NCBI GenBank assembly: GCA_025927665.1
Contig: JAICKZ010000189.1
Coordinates: 1-6,345, forward strand
DNA length: 6,345 nt
Reading direction: 5' to 3'
DNA from: Steroidobacteraceae bacterium
Lineage (GTDB): Bacteria > Pseudomonadota > Gammaproteobacteria > Steroidobacterales > Steroidobacteraceae
Notes under the pieces: generated by a model
The model's database searches: none
Told to the model about the DNA's origin: nothing
Seen by the model: the letters and a program-made list of their open reading frames with translations, nothing else
Position numbers and translations under genes: made by a program
Part shown: one piece after another, positions 1-5,682 of the stretch
Layout of the letters: each line of letters opens with the position of its first letter
Position numbering within the stretch: the first letter of the stretch is position 1

Positions 1-2
1 AT

Positions 3-200
3 CAACTGGGTGATCCCGCCGAAGGCCGTTTGGCTGTTGCATTGTCCTATCGAACTAATGCATCTTGCCCCGCTGGAGAGCCAACAGGTATTTCAGGCCG
101 ATCGCAAATTCAATCGGCAGATACCAAAGTTGATTTGTCGAATGTTGATGGTGTGATGTTCAAACACCCATGGCGCGAGAATCGCATCATGCGGAAGTAA
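3..200 (+). CDS. C-terminal end of an unrecognised protein (partial)
   Basis: Open frame that enters from the left edge and ends at TAA 198-200, giving 65 codons. The peptide begins QLGDPAEGRLAVALSYRT and ends HPWRENRIMRK. It is mixed in composition, contains one cysteine and ends in a basic tail. It looks like ordinary protein rather than chance reading: an alternating-hydrophobic strand (RLAVALSYRT) is followed by a polar loop. I do not recognise the family, and the start, domain structure and any signal peptide lie outside the window. A second frame is also open from base 1, to TGA 154-156, but its peptide looks less protein-like. The next plus-strand gene starts about 100 bases downstream, with a hairpin between them, so the two are probably separate transcription units. 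That this is a gene end is inferred from its openness and composition only. Confidence 0.5.
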   Translation, partial: QLGDPAEGRLAVALSYRTNASCPAGEPTGISGRSQIQSADTKVDLSNVDGVMFKHPWRENRIMRK

Positions 201-209
201 GTTAGTATG

Positions 210-235
210 AGCGGTTGATGACCACTTCGACCGCT
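210..235 (+). terminator. Hairpin after the first gene, possible terminator without U-tract
   Basis: AGCGGTTGA (210-218) pairs with TCGACCGCT (227-235) to give a 9-bp stem with one G-U pair and an 8-base loop. It sits 10 bases after the TAA at 198-200 and well before the next start at 303. No run of T follows (GATGTTGCG), so it is not a textbook intrinsic terminator. It may block 3' exonuclease decay of the upstream message or simply be a chance structure. Confidence 0.35.
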
Positions 236-290
236 GATGTTGCGTGACAATGCATGCTTCAGTGTTTGTTGTATTTATATAAATATTCCA

Positions 291-297
291 AAGGGGA
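291..297 (+). promoter_or_regulatory. Ribosome binding site that fixes the DUF4139 gene start at 303
   Basis: AAGGGGA lies 5 bases before ATG 303. The in-frame ATG at 237 has no such site and would place a hydrophilic leader ahead of the signal peptide. An AT-rich stretch just upstream (about 272-286, TATTTATATAAATAT) could hold a -10 element, but I found no convincing -35 at the right spacing. Confidence 0.75.
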
Positions 298-302
298 ACT
301 TC

Positions 303-1952
303 ATGAAGGCCGCAAGGAATTTTTGTGTACTCTGCGTTTTTATGGGAGCAACAGTATGCTTGTTCGTCAGCAGTGCGCTCTACGCAGAGGATATTGTCGG
401 AAATTTGGCGATCAATCAGGTAACGGTCTATCGAAAAGGTGCCATGGTTTCGCGCACCGGACAAGTAATGTTATCGGCAGGAGCTCAGCGGCTGATCATA
501 AAAGGATTGCCGGCCAATCTTGACAATAGAACCTTGCGTGTCGCCACCGACTCAACTGCAGTTCAACTAGGTGAAGTTGAAGTTAGCAAAATCAATGAGA
601 GCCATTTTGTGAGCCCAGCGGAACGAGAATTGCGTTCCAAGTTGGAAGATAAGACGGATCAACGTGTCGTTATTCAAGACGAAATTAACACAGCAGAAAC
701 ACAGCTGAAGTTACTGGATTCTTTGGCAACCAATCCTGTCGGCAGTGCTTCAAAAGCGCCGATTGATGTTACTAACCTTACCGCAGTTCTCGGTACCATC
801 GCTACCGGCGCCACTACCGCGCGAGCAAAAATTCGTGAAGCCCATTTACGACAGCGCGCACTTAATCGGGAAATCGATACAATCAATGCAGACCTTGCCA
901 AGGTAGCCACTGAAAGAAAACAAAGCACTGAGATTCGAATATCACTCGATGCAAAAACGGCTACTACTGCTCCAGTCTCGTTAACTTATGCAGTAGAAGA
1001 TGCAGGGTGGAATTGGGTATATCAAGCTCGCTTAGACACGATTAAAAAGAAAGTCACTCTCGAACGTCAAGGTGAGGTGCGACAAGGAAGTGGTGAGGAT
1101 TGGAAAGACGTGCATCTTACTCTGACGACATCAGAACCATCGGCTGATGTGACTACTCCCAACATTGTGTCTCAGTTTCTCGATCTGCAAGTTCCCGATG
1201 GCTTAAAGAAAGCTAATGTGTTTGCGAGTAGTCCAAGTATGAAGCCGCAAAGTGTTGCTCTTGAGGAGATGGTAGCGACCGGATATAGAAAAAACGCATC
1301 GGTCTCTGCAACGCAATACGCAATTGAATACGCTGTGCCAGGAGTCATTACATTGCTTGCTGATAGGCAGTCGCGAATTTATCCCATCGCTAATGACATC
1401 TTTGATACTGATCTGGTAGCACGAGTCGTCCCTAGTGCCCAGCATGCAGCTTTCCTTGAAGCAACATTCAAATCCCCAAACGACGTGCCTATCGAAGCTG
1501 GACAACTACAACTCTATCGCGATGGTGCATTTGTTGGCGAATCAGATACGCCGACTTTTCTTCCGGGTGCAGAGGTGCGTCTGCCCTTTGGAAAGGATGA
1601 ACGTATCCACATCGATATTCGCAATGAGGCCGCAAACTCAAATGAGAACGGCCTTATCAATAAGCAGATATCAATTGAGAAGAAGCAGCGCTTTGAAATC
1701 ACTAGTTATCACAGCAATGTCATACCTGTGGAAATACTTGATCTAATACCAGTCAGTAAGAACGCTGATATCAAAGTGGAAATACTCAAGGGAGCAACTG
1801 AGGCGACTGCCAAAGACTTTGATGGCAAAGCAGGTGTAATGTTGTGGCGTTTTGATGCGCAACCACAAAAGCTAACTAGCATTCGACATTACTACTCAAT
1901 TCGCTATCCAAAAGACAAGCGACTAGAGATTTCTAATGAATCCTCTGAATAG
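303..1952 (+). CDS. Secreted DUF4140/DUF4139 protein (mucoidy inhibitor A family)
   Basis: A 549-residue exported protein of the family named after MuiA. The biochemical role of the family is poorly defined. Start 303 is chosen over 237 because it has a strong ribosome binding site and begins directly with a Sec signal peptide: K2/R5, a hydrophobic core to about residue 24, and likely cleavage after ALYA (residue 28). Residues 37-47 (INQVTVYRKGA) and the following strands match the DUF4140 N-terminal domain. Two charged, probably coiled-coil helices follow at about 105-140 and 171-220, as usual for the family. The DUF4139 beta-rich domain begins near Y229 (YAVEDAGWNWVY), carries the hallmark GEDW (264-267) and ends with YSIRYPKDKRLEI. 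Length is typical, and no cysteine follows the signal peptide, so it is probably periplasmic rather than a lipoprotein. Unusual: residues 319-330 resemble the N-terminal signature of TonB-dependent receptors. It appears monocistronic. Confidence 0.88.
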   Translation: MKAARNFCVLCVFMGATVCLFVSSALYAEDIVGNLAINQVTVYRKGAMVSRTGQVMLSAGAQRLIIKGLPANLDNRTLRVATDSTAVQLGEVEVSKINESHFVSPAERELRSKLEDKTDQRVVIQDEINTAETQLKLLDSLATNPVGSASKAPIDVTNLTAVLGTIATGATTARAKIREAHLRQRALNREIDTINADLAKVATERKQSTEIRISLDAKTATTAPVSLTYAVEDAGWNWVYQARLDTIKKKVTLERQGEVRQGSGEDWKDVHLTLTTSEPSADVTTPNIVSQFLDLQVPDGLKKANVFASSPSMKPQSVALEEMVATGYRKNASVSATQYAIEYAVPGVITLLADRQSRIYPIANDIFDTDLVARVVPSAQHAAFLEATFKSPNDVPIEAGQLQLYRDGAFVGESDTPTFLPGAEVRLPFGKDERIHIDIRNEAANSNENGLINKQISIEKKQRFEITSYHSNVIPVEILDLIPVSKNADIKVEILKGATEATAKDFDGKAGVMLWRFDAQPQKLTSIRHYYSIRYPKDKRLEISNESSE

Positions 1953-1982
1953 GCACGCTTGATAATATCCGAAGCAAATCTC

Positions 1983-2009
1983 TATCACGGTACTTACACT
2001 AGTGTGATA
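1983..2009. repeat. Nested palindromes downstream of the DUF4139 gene
   Basis: A perfect 10-base palindrome, ACACTAGTGT (1996-2005), overlaps the right arm of a wider inverted repeat, TATCAC (1983-1988) with GTGATA (2004-2009). It lies 30 bases after the DUF4139 stop, in the non-coding space between converging genes. There is no T-run, so it is not a standard terminator. A protein-binding site or chance are both possible. Confidence 0.35.
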
Positions 2010-2017
2010 TGGGAACC

Positions 2018-2053
2018 GCTCATGCTGTGAGCCACTGAGCAAAGCTTCGGCTT
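2018..2053. other. Two small hairpins in the convergent intergenic space
   Basis: GCTCA (2018-2022) can pair with TGAGC at 2028-2032, or with a second copy of TGAGC at 2036-2040. Immediately after, AAGC (2042-2045) and GCTT (2050-2053) enclose TTCG, which would form the very stable C(UUCG)G tetraloop on the plus-strand RNA, though on only four base pairs. The segment lies between the DUF4139 stop and the end of the minus-strand ORF at 2072. It could help end transcription from either side, but neither strand has a U-tract. Confidence 0.25.
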
Positions 2054-2071
2054 CATACTGTATCGCATAAA

Positions 2072-2245
2072 TTAAAGTGCATGATTCTCTATTGTCATCT
2101 GGAATCGGTTGCTGATCGCCTCAATACAACTATTCGAACCCCAGCCTTCCTCGAGTAACCGTGAGCGTACTGGTAGAACTTTGTTTTTCCAGTTGAAATA
2201 GATATGGTTGAGCCATCCAGATAGACATCCAGCTATACGTGTCAT
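2072..2245 (-). CDS. Possible small gene coupled to the thioesterase (57 residues)
   Basis: On the minus strand the thioesterase stop and this start share bases: TAATG, with TAA at 2247-2245 and ATG at 2245-2243. The frame stays open for 57 residues to TAA 2074-2072. The peptide starts MTRIAGCLSGWLNH and is rich in aromatic residues (three Trp, several Phe/Tyr), with a middle that looks helical (RSRLLEEGW). It has no transmembrane segment or signal peptide, and I recognise no family. A weak GGGA lies 6 bases before the ATG inside the thioesterase end, so translation would depend on coupling. Supporting reality: the one-base overlap, protein-like composition, and several stops in the opposite plus-strand frame. 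Against it: a 57-codon frame can occur by chance, and no motif is recognised. It could also be the remnant of a longer gene. Confidence 0.35.
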   Translation of the reverse strand: MTRIAGCLSGWLNHIYFNWKNKVLPVRSRLLEEGWGSNSCIEAISNRFQMTIENHAL

Positions 2246-2709
2246 TAGGAATCCCGGTCCGCTTCGACGGCAGTCAAGACTTCCTGTGGAGAAATAACAC
2301 CCTGTTTCGAACGAACGACCCCACGGGAAGTGCCTTCAGCGATGATTACATCGCCGCGTCGAAAAACATGAGTCATATAGAAATATTTTTCGTCCCATTT
2401 ATCCAGCGTCATGACCATGTCGAACCTTGCGAAGCAGCGTAACGGCTTTCGGTACGTCATCGTGTGTTCGGCGATAATCGGAGCCCACTTTCGGCGAACC
2501 ATCGTTTTGAGAAGGCCGGTGCGTATGAAAAGGTCGACTCTATTCAGATCACATAGAGTCAGGAAACGACCGTTATTCATATGAAAGTTGATGTCCAGGT
2601 CATTTGGTAGCACACGCAACCTTAGACTGCTCACGGACTTCCCAACCGGGAGGCGTTCTCTGAAAAGAGAAAGAACAAAAACGTAGACCAATCTGAACCA
2701 TAAATTCAT
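2245..2709 (-). CDS. Thioesterase-like protein (4HBT_2 / THEM6-like hotdog fold)
   Basis: A 154-residue hotdog-fold protein of the acyl-CoA thioesterase-like group. The likely activity is hydrolysis of an acyl thioester, with the substrate unknown. The N-terminus is hydrophobic (LWFRLVYVFVLSLF, residues 3-16), as usual in this group, and may form a membrane-facing helix. The signature PNDLDINFHMNNGRF spans residues 35-49, with D39 in the catalytic Asp position and H43/N45 in the DxxxHxN pattern. It continues through a strand (HTMTYRKPLRCFARF) and a W-DEKYFYM core to an ordinary C-terminus. The frame is also open upstream to 2889, but the start is set at 2709 by AGGAGA (2720-2715), 5 bases away; the longer reading would be antisense to the GNAT gene. 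Length matches the family, so it appears intact. It diverges from the GNAT gene with overlapping ATGs and may be coupled to a small ORF downstream. Confidence 0.85.
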   Translation of the reverse strand: MNLWFRLVYVFVLSLFRERLPVGKSVSSLRLRVLPNDLDINFHMNNGRFLTLCDLNRVDLFIRTGLLKTMVRRKWAPIIAEHTMTYRKPLRCFARFDMVMTLDKWDEKYFYMTHVFRRGDVIIAEGTSRGVVRSKQGVISPQEVLTAVEADRDS

Positions 2710-2714
2710 GGAAA

Positions 2715-2720
2715 TCTCCT
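2715..2720 (-). promoter_or_regulatory. Strong ribosome binding site of the thioesterase gene
   Basis: On the minus strand AGGAGA (2720-2715) lies 5 bases before ATG 2709-2707. It decides the thioesterase start and lies inside the longest plus-strand reading of the divergent GNAT gene. Confidence 0.8.
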
Positions 2721-2722
2721 GT

Positions 2723-2728
2723 AAGGGG
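2723..2728 (+). promoter_or_regulatory. Orphan ribosome binding site of the GNAT gene, facing an ATA codon
   Basis: AAGGGG (2723-2728) is followed after 6 bases by ATA (2735-2737), in frame with the GNAT coding sequence (ATA ACA TTC CGA, read I-T-F-R). GNAT proteins often begin M-x-F/I-R, so this codon is probably a mutated ATG start. The alternative in-frame ATG at 2708 has no ribosome binding site. Confidence 0.45.
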
Positions 2729-2731
2729 CTG

Positions 2732-2740
2732 AGCATAACA
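2732..2740 (-). promoter_or_regulatory. Candidate extended -10 promoter for the thioesterase gene
   Basis: On the minus strand TGTTATGCT (2740-2732) fits TGn plus a 4/6 -10 hexamer (TATGCT). Transcription would start near 2725, just ahead of the ribosome binding site at 2720-2715. No good -35 is visible 16-18 bases upstream. The site lies over the supposed GNAT start codon. This is a by-eye match only. Confidence 0.22.
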
Positions 2741-3267
2741 TTCCGAAACGCTAACGAGCATGAGGCAGAGACTCTCGCTTCCATCAGAGTAGAAGCGATG
2801 CGAGAAAGCTTAGGACAGATCGGTCGGTGCGACGCAATGCGAGCACGAGAAAGGTTTTTGTCAGGATTTTCGCTGCACACACCCGTCATATTCTGAATGA
2901 AGGAAAGAATGTTGGCTTCTTTGTTATTAAGCCTAAGACTAATGAACTGTTACTGGATCACTTATACATTCTTCCCAAAGATCAAGGTCTCGGTATTGTT
3001 TCTGCCGTCTTAACCAGAATCATTGCAGAAGCCGAACAAGCGGGTCTTCCTGCAGATGTTGGAGCACTACGAGAAAGTGCATCAAATCGCTTCTACAAGC
3101 GGCATGGGTTCGTATTGGTTGAACGGAGCCAATTCGATAATTATTATGTTCGCTATAATACACTCTAACTTTTTATCGGAAGGGAAGACCGTGGGTGTTT
3201 AGCTTTGAATGGATGCCTAACAAACAGATGCTTTACTAGATGTGCAATCTGATCATGCTTCAGTTAA

Positions 3268-3273
3268 TTTAAT
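3268..3273 (+). promoter_or_regulatory. Candidate -10 element for the DinB-type gene
   Basis: TTTAAT (3268-3273) matches the -10 consensus at 5 of 6 positions and lies 32 bases before ATG 3306. No good -35 is seen upstream. The 137-base gap (3169-3305) otherwise holds only weak inverted repeats, such as AGAT-GTGCA-ATCT near 3238-3250. Low certainty. Confidence 0.2.
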
Positions 3274-3305
3274 GGACGCAGAGTCAGTTCAACAAAGGTA
3301 TCTCT

Positions 3306-3803
3306 ATGTCGATTGAAACTTTGAAATCACTATTCGATTACAAGGCATGGGCCAACCGTGAGTTGTTCCTTCTCCTAATCTCTTTACCAGCCGAACATGC
3401 CGAGCAGCTGCATACCTGCATTCGTACACTCAATCACATTTATGTTGTAGACAGAATTTTTCAGGCCCATCTCAGTGGAGAGGCAAGCGTCTTTAATGCC
3501 ACAAACACAAAGGAAACCCCCGTCCTTCTGCAGCTGCGCGAAGACGTTGAGGCAACAGATGCTTGGTACATAAATTATGTTTCCACGCTTTCCTCATCAG
3601 CGCATTCTGAAATTCTAAACTTCACCTTTACTGATGGCGACCAAGGTCGCATGTCCAGAGAAGAAATTCTCCTTCATGTTATCACTCATGGTGGCTATCA
3701 CCGAGGCAACGTTGGTCAGGTTCTCAAGTCAATTTCGATTGCGCCGCCTCGCGATCTGTACACGAAGTTTCTGCATCAAAGCGAGCCCGAAAGGCGGCAT
3801 TAG
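3306..3803 (+). CDS. DinB/YfiT-family putative metal-dependent protein
   Basis: A 165-residue four-helix-bundle protein of the DinB superfamily. It is unrelated to DNA polymerase IV despite the name. Members bind a divalent metal through three histidines; some transfer thiols or act as hydrolases, but the substrate here is unknown. The opening SIETLKSLFDYKAWANRELF (residues 2-21) is characteristic. Likely metal ligands are H44 (TLNHIYVVDRIF) with H128 and H132 in HVITHGGYHRGNVGQVL; H124 is a further histidine in the same helix. The C-terminus PPRDLYTKFLHQSEPERRH looks complete, and length is normal. Start 3306 is supported by AAAGG (3294-3298), 7 bases upstream. The gene is intact, unlike the GNAT before it. 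A 30-base gap separates it from the next plus-strand gene, suggesting one transcript. No signal peptide, so cytoplasmic. Confidence 0.85.
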   Translation: MSIETLKSLFDYKAWANRELFLLLISLPAEHAEQLHTCIRTLNHIYVVDRIFQAHLSGEASVFNATNTKETPVLLQLREDVEATDAWYINYVSTLSSSAHSEILNFTFTDGDQGRMSREEILLHVITHGGYHRGNVGQVLKSISIAPPRDLYTKFLHQSEPERRH

Positions 3804-3833
3804 GACTACACATCTTTTTTTAGGATAAGAATT

Positions 3834-4295
3834 ATGCGTTCAGTATGGTTTTATCTGGTTGGACTCTCTCGACCCGATGTTCTCGCGTGCCTACATCGGC
3901 ATGGCTTTCATCTGATCGAGGGTATAACGACGCGCGGCACAAATTTGCGACATGAAACCGTGAAAGGCCTTTATGTATCCTGCGGAGATTATTTCAGTGA
4001 CATGTGGAAGGGGCTTGACGAAGAGTTTCAGGAACTACAACGTGCCATTGATGGGCTTACTCCCACAGTCCACGTTAGTGTGGGTATTTCTGGGAACATA
4101 GCTGGAGATTCAGAGGTGCGATGGCTGGCGCGCTGCCTTTTAGAAGAATATCCCGGTTTCTCTTTCAATGACTTCCTTGTCTATACCCATGCTTGGCCTC
4201 TTGCTGAGATCAATAAAGATGAGAAATTTGATGGCCTTGGCTTCTTTGACTACCGAAGTCATTTTGAGCGTACCAGAGCGAGAAACGATGCGTAA
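3834..4295 (+). CDS. Hypothetical protein, 153 residues
   Basis: I do not recognise a family. The start is supported by AGGA (3822-3825), 8 bases before ATG 3834; the stop is TAA 4293-4295. There is no signal peptide or membrane helix, so it is probably cytoplasmic. The visible pattern suggests an alpha/beta fold: a strand (SVWFYLVGL, residues 3-11), a helix (RPDVLACLHRHGF), a strand (FHLIEGITT), an acidic amphipathic helix (LDEEFQELQRAI, 61-72), a strand (VHVSVGIS, 79-86), a helix (EVRWLARCLLEEY, 94-106) and a strand-turn (DFLVYTHAWPLAEI). It has no cysteine cluster or obvious catalytic triad. Composition and size resemble small standalone adaptor or immunity-type proteins, but that is only an impression. 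It lies 30 bases after the DinB-type gene and is likely cotranscribed with it; a T7 tract (3815-3821) between them has no adjacent stem. Confidence 0.7.
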   Translation: MRSVWFYLVGLSRPDVLACLHRHGFHLIEGITTRGTNLRHETVKGLYVSCGDYFSDMWKGLDEEFQELQRAIDGLTPTVHVSVGISGNIAGDSEVRWLARCLLEEYPGFSFNDFLVYTHAWPLAEINKDEKFDGLGFFDYRSHFERTRARNDA

Positions 4296-4341
4296 CCCAT
4301 CGCTGGTTGCCTGATGACTCAGTCGATAAACCTGAACGTTA

Positions 4342-4372
4342 ATTGATCAGTGAGGTCCACAAAGCGATCAAT
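4342..4372 (-). terminator. Inverted repeat overlapping the purA stop, weak terminator candidate
   Basis: On the minus strand ATTGATC (4372-4366) pairs perfectly with GATCAAT (4348-4342). The 17-base interior can form a small inner stem (GTG/CAC). The left arm includes the purA TGA. The sequence that follows (TAACG) has no U-tract, so termination by this element alone is doubtful. It lies where purA and the plus-strand hypothetical gene converge. Confidence 0.3.
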
Positions 4373-5657
4373 CAAACGGATGTTGTTTGATAATGGTTTC
4401 GTTGCGATCAGGGCCCGTGGAAATAATTGACAATGGGGCCTCTACCAATTGTTCCAAACGATTGAGATAAATTTGTGCATTCTTCGGTAATGCATCGAAG
4501 GATCGAATACCGACGGTACTGTCCTTCCAGCCTGGATAATCTTCGTACACCGGTTCGCAGATTGATAATGCTTCTGCACCGACCGGAAAGATATCACGCA
4601 GTTGACCTTTTACTTTGTAACCTACTGCGACCCGCACGGTATCAAGACCATCGAGCACATCCAGCTTGGTAAAACAAATGCCATTGACACCATTGAGTTG
4701 CACTGCACGCTTGAGTGCTGCCGCATCAAACCAACCACAACGTCGTGGCCGACCGGTAACAGATCCAAATTCATTACCTTTAACACGCAAATGTTCGCCG
4801 ATTGCATCATTCAATTCGGTTGGGAAAGGACCGGCACCAACACGTGTTGCGTAAGCCTTGGCCACACCTAACACATAACCTAATTTACTCGGCCCGACAC
4901 CTGCACCTGCTGAAGCCTGGCCCGCTACGCAGTTACTGGAAGTGACGAACGGATAAGTTCCATGATCAATATCCAGCAATGCTGCTTGAGCACCTTCAAA
5001 CAGCACGCGCGATCCCTGCGACATCAATGCATTTAATTCACCGGAAACATCGGTGACCATTGGCTTGATCTTTTCAGCCAATTCCATGGTTTGATCAAGC
5101 GTGATTTGAAAATCAACCGTATCAGCTTTAAAAAAATGTTTGAGTAAGAAGTTGTGGTACTCCAACACTTCACGCAATTTAGAAGCAAAGCCTTCTTTAG
5201 AAAAGAAATCTTGAACACGAATGGCACGGCGTGCAACCTTGTCTTCATACGCAGGGCCAATACCACGACCTGTGGTACCGATTTTTGCCTCACCTTTGGC
5301 GACTTCGCGTGCTTGATCAATAGCAACGTGATAGGGAAGCACTAACGCACAAGCTTCTGAAATACGTAAACGATCGACCACATTCAATCCGGCTTTTTCA
5401 AGTTCAGCGATTTCATCCATCAATGCGCGCGGCGATAACACCACACCATTGCCGATATAACACTTCACGTTACTGTGTAAAATGCCAGATGGAATCAGAC
5501 GCAAAATAGTCTTCTTACCATTGATGACCAAGGTGTGACCCGCGTTGTGTCCACCCTGAAAGCGCACCACCGCAGCAACGCGATCCGTCAGTAGGTCAAC
5601 GATCTTGCCCTTACCTTCATCACCCCATTGCGCGCCAATCACCACGACATTCTTCAT
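4368..5657 (-). CDS. purA: Adenylosuccinate synthetase
   Basis: PurA joins IMP and aspartate using GTP to make adenylosuccinate, the first committed step to AMP; it acts as a cytoplasmic homodimer. The 429-residue product is close to the usual bacterial length. Recognised in order: the N-terminal GTP loop GAQWGDEGKGKIVD (residues 8-21) with catalytic D13; FQGGHNAGHTL with catalytic H41; IGTTGRGIGPAYEDK (IMP/loop region); EGAQAALLDIDHGTYPFVTSSN; VTGRPRRCGWFD; and the C-terminal STGPDRNETI near the guanine-binding end. No key residue is missing. ATG 5657 is preferred to the in-frame GTG 5663 because it gives the canonical MKNVVVIGAQ start, with a modest GGA 8 bases upstream. It lies 47 bases after the yjeT stop on the same strand, so it is probably part of the hfl-yjeT-purA transcription unit, perhaps modulated by the structures in the gap. 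Confidence 0.97.
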   Translation of the reverse strand: MKNVVVIGAQWGDEGKGKIVDLLTDRVAAVVRFQGGHNAGHTLVINGKKTILRLIPSGILHSNVKCYIGNGVVLSPRALMDEIAELEKAGLNVVDRLRISEACALVLPYHVAIDQAREVAKGEAKIGTTGRGIGPAYEDKVARRAIRVQDFFSKEGFASKLREVLEYHNFLLKHFFKADTVDFQITLDQTMELAEKIKPMVTDVSGELNALMSQGSRVLFEGAQAALLDIDHGTYPFVTSSNCVAGQASAGAGVGPSKLGYVLGVAKAYATRVGAGPFPTELNDAIGEHLRVKGNEFGSVTGRPRRCGWFDAAALKRAVQLNGVNGICFTKLDVLDGLDTVRVAVGYKVKGQLRDIFPVGAEALSICEPVYEDYPGWKDSTVGIRSFDALPKNAQIYLNRLEQLVEAPLSIISTGPDRNETIIKQHPFD

Positions 5658-5682
5658 ATACACATTCCAGAGAAAAATATTC

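Larger units (their letters stand above)
2708..3168 (+). pseudogene. GNAT-family N-acetyltransferase, frameshifted
   Basis: Two overlapping plus-strand frames together make one GNAT protein (acetyl transfer from acetyl-CoA to an amine, substrate unknown). The first frame (from 2708 or 2735) encodes ITFRNANEHEAETLASIRVEAM through ARERFLSGFS and then drifts to TGA 2894-2896. The second resumes at 2875 with AHTRHILNEGKNVGFF, through the core strand LLLDHLYILP and acetyl-CoA loop (DQGLGIV), to ALRESASNRFYKRHGFVLV and TAA 3168. One missing base between 2872 and 2873 explains the switch: restoring any base rejoins SGFS-x-AHTRH without a gap. Two other lesions fit decay: a probable start codon changed to ATA, and valine in the last position of the QxxGxG/A loop (codon 2998-3000). 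A short product from 2827 would lack the N-terminal helices. A sequencing error could account for the frameshift alone. Confidence 0.8.

Noticed and set aside
93..464. 123-codon minus-strand open frame across the DUF4139 gene start.
   Set aside because: It is antisense to a well-supported signal peptide and DUF4140 domain and shows no recognisable protein features.
2130..2150. On the minus strand GGGGTTCGAATA resembles a tRNA T-arm.
   Set aside because: The bases flanking the loop do not pair, and no acceptor, D or anticodon stems can be drawn around it.
2656..2671. TTCTCT-GAAA-AGAGAA hairpin with a GNRA-type loop on the plus strand.
   Set aside because: It lies within the conserved coding region of the thioesterase and is explained by its codons; no regulatory context supports it.
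2710..2889. N-terminal extension of the thioesterase frame up to 2889.
   Set aside because: The extension is antisense to the GNAT coding region, whereas the ATG at 2709 has an excellent ribosome binding site and gives the normal family N-terminus.
3215..3273. Possible integron attC site: GCCTAAC at 3215-3221 followed by AAAC, near cassette-like genes (GNAT, DinB-type).
   Set aside because: No matching GTTRRRY core follows at the right distance (nearest is GTTAATT), and the interior does not fold into paired L boxes. No other attC-like site was seen around the neighbouring genes.
3815..3821. T7 tract between the DinB-type gene and the hypothetical gene, as in a terminator.
   Set aside because: No GC-rich stem lies immediately upstream; the only GCC/GGC pairing is about 20 bases away and only 3 bp long.
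5033..5326. 97-codon minus-strand open frame inside purA.
   Set aside because: A shadow frame of the fully conserved purA sequence.
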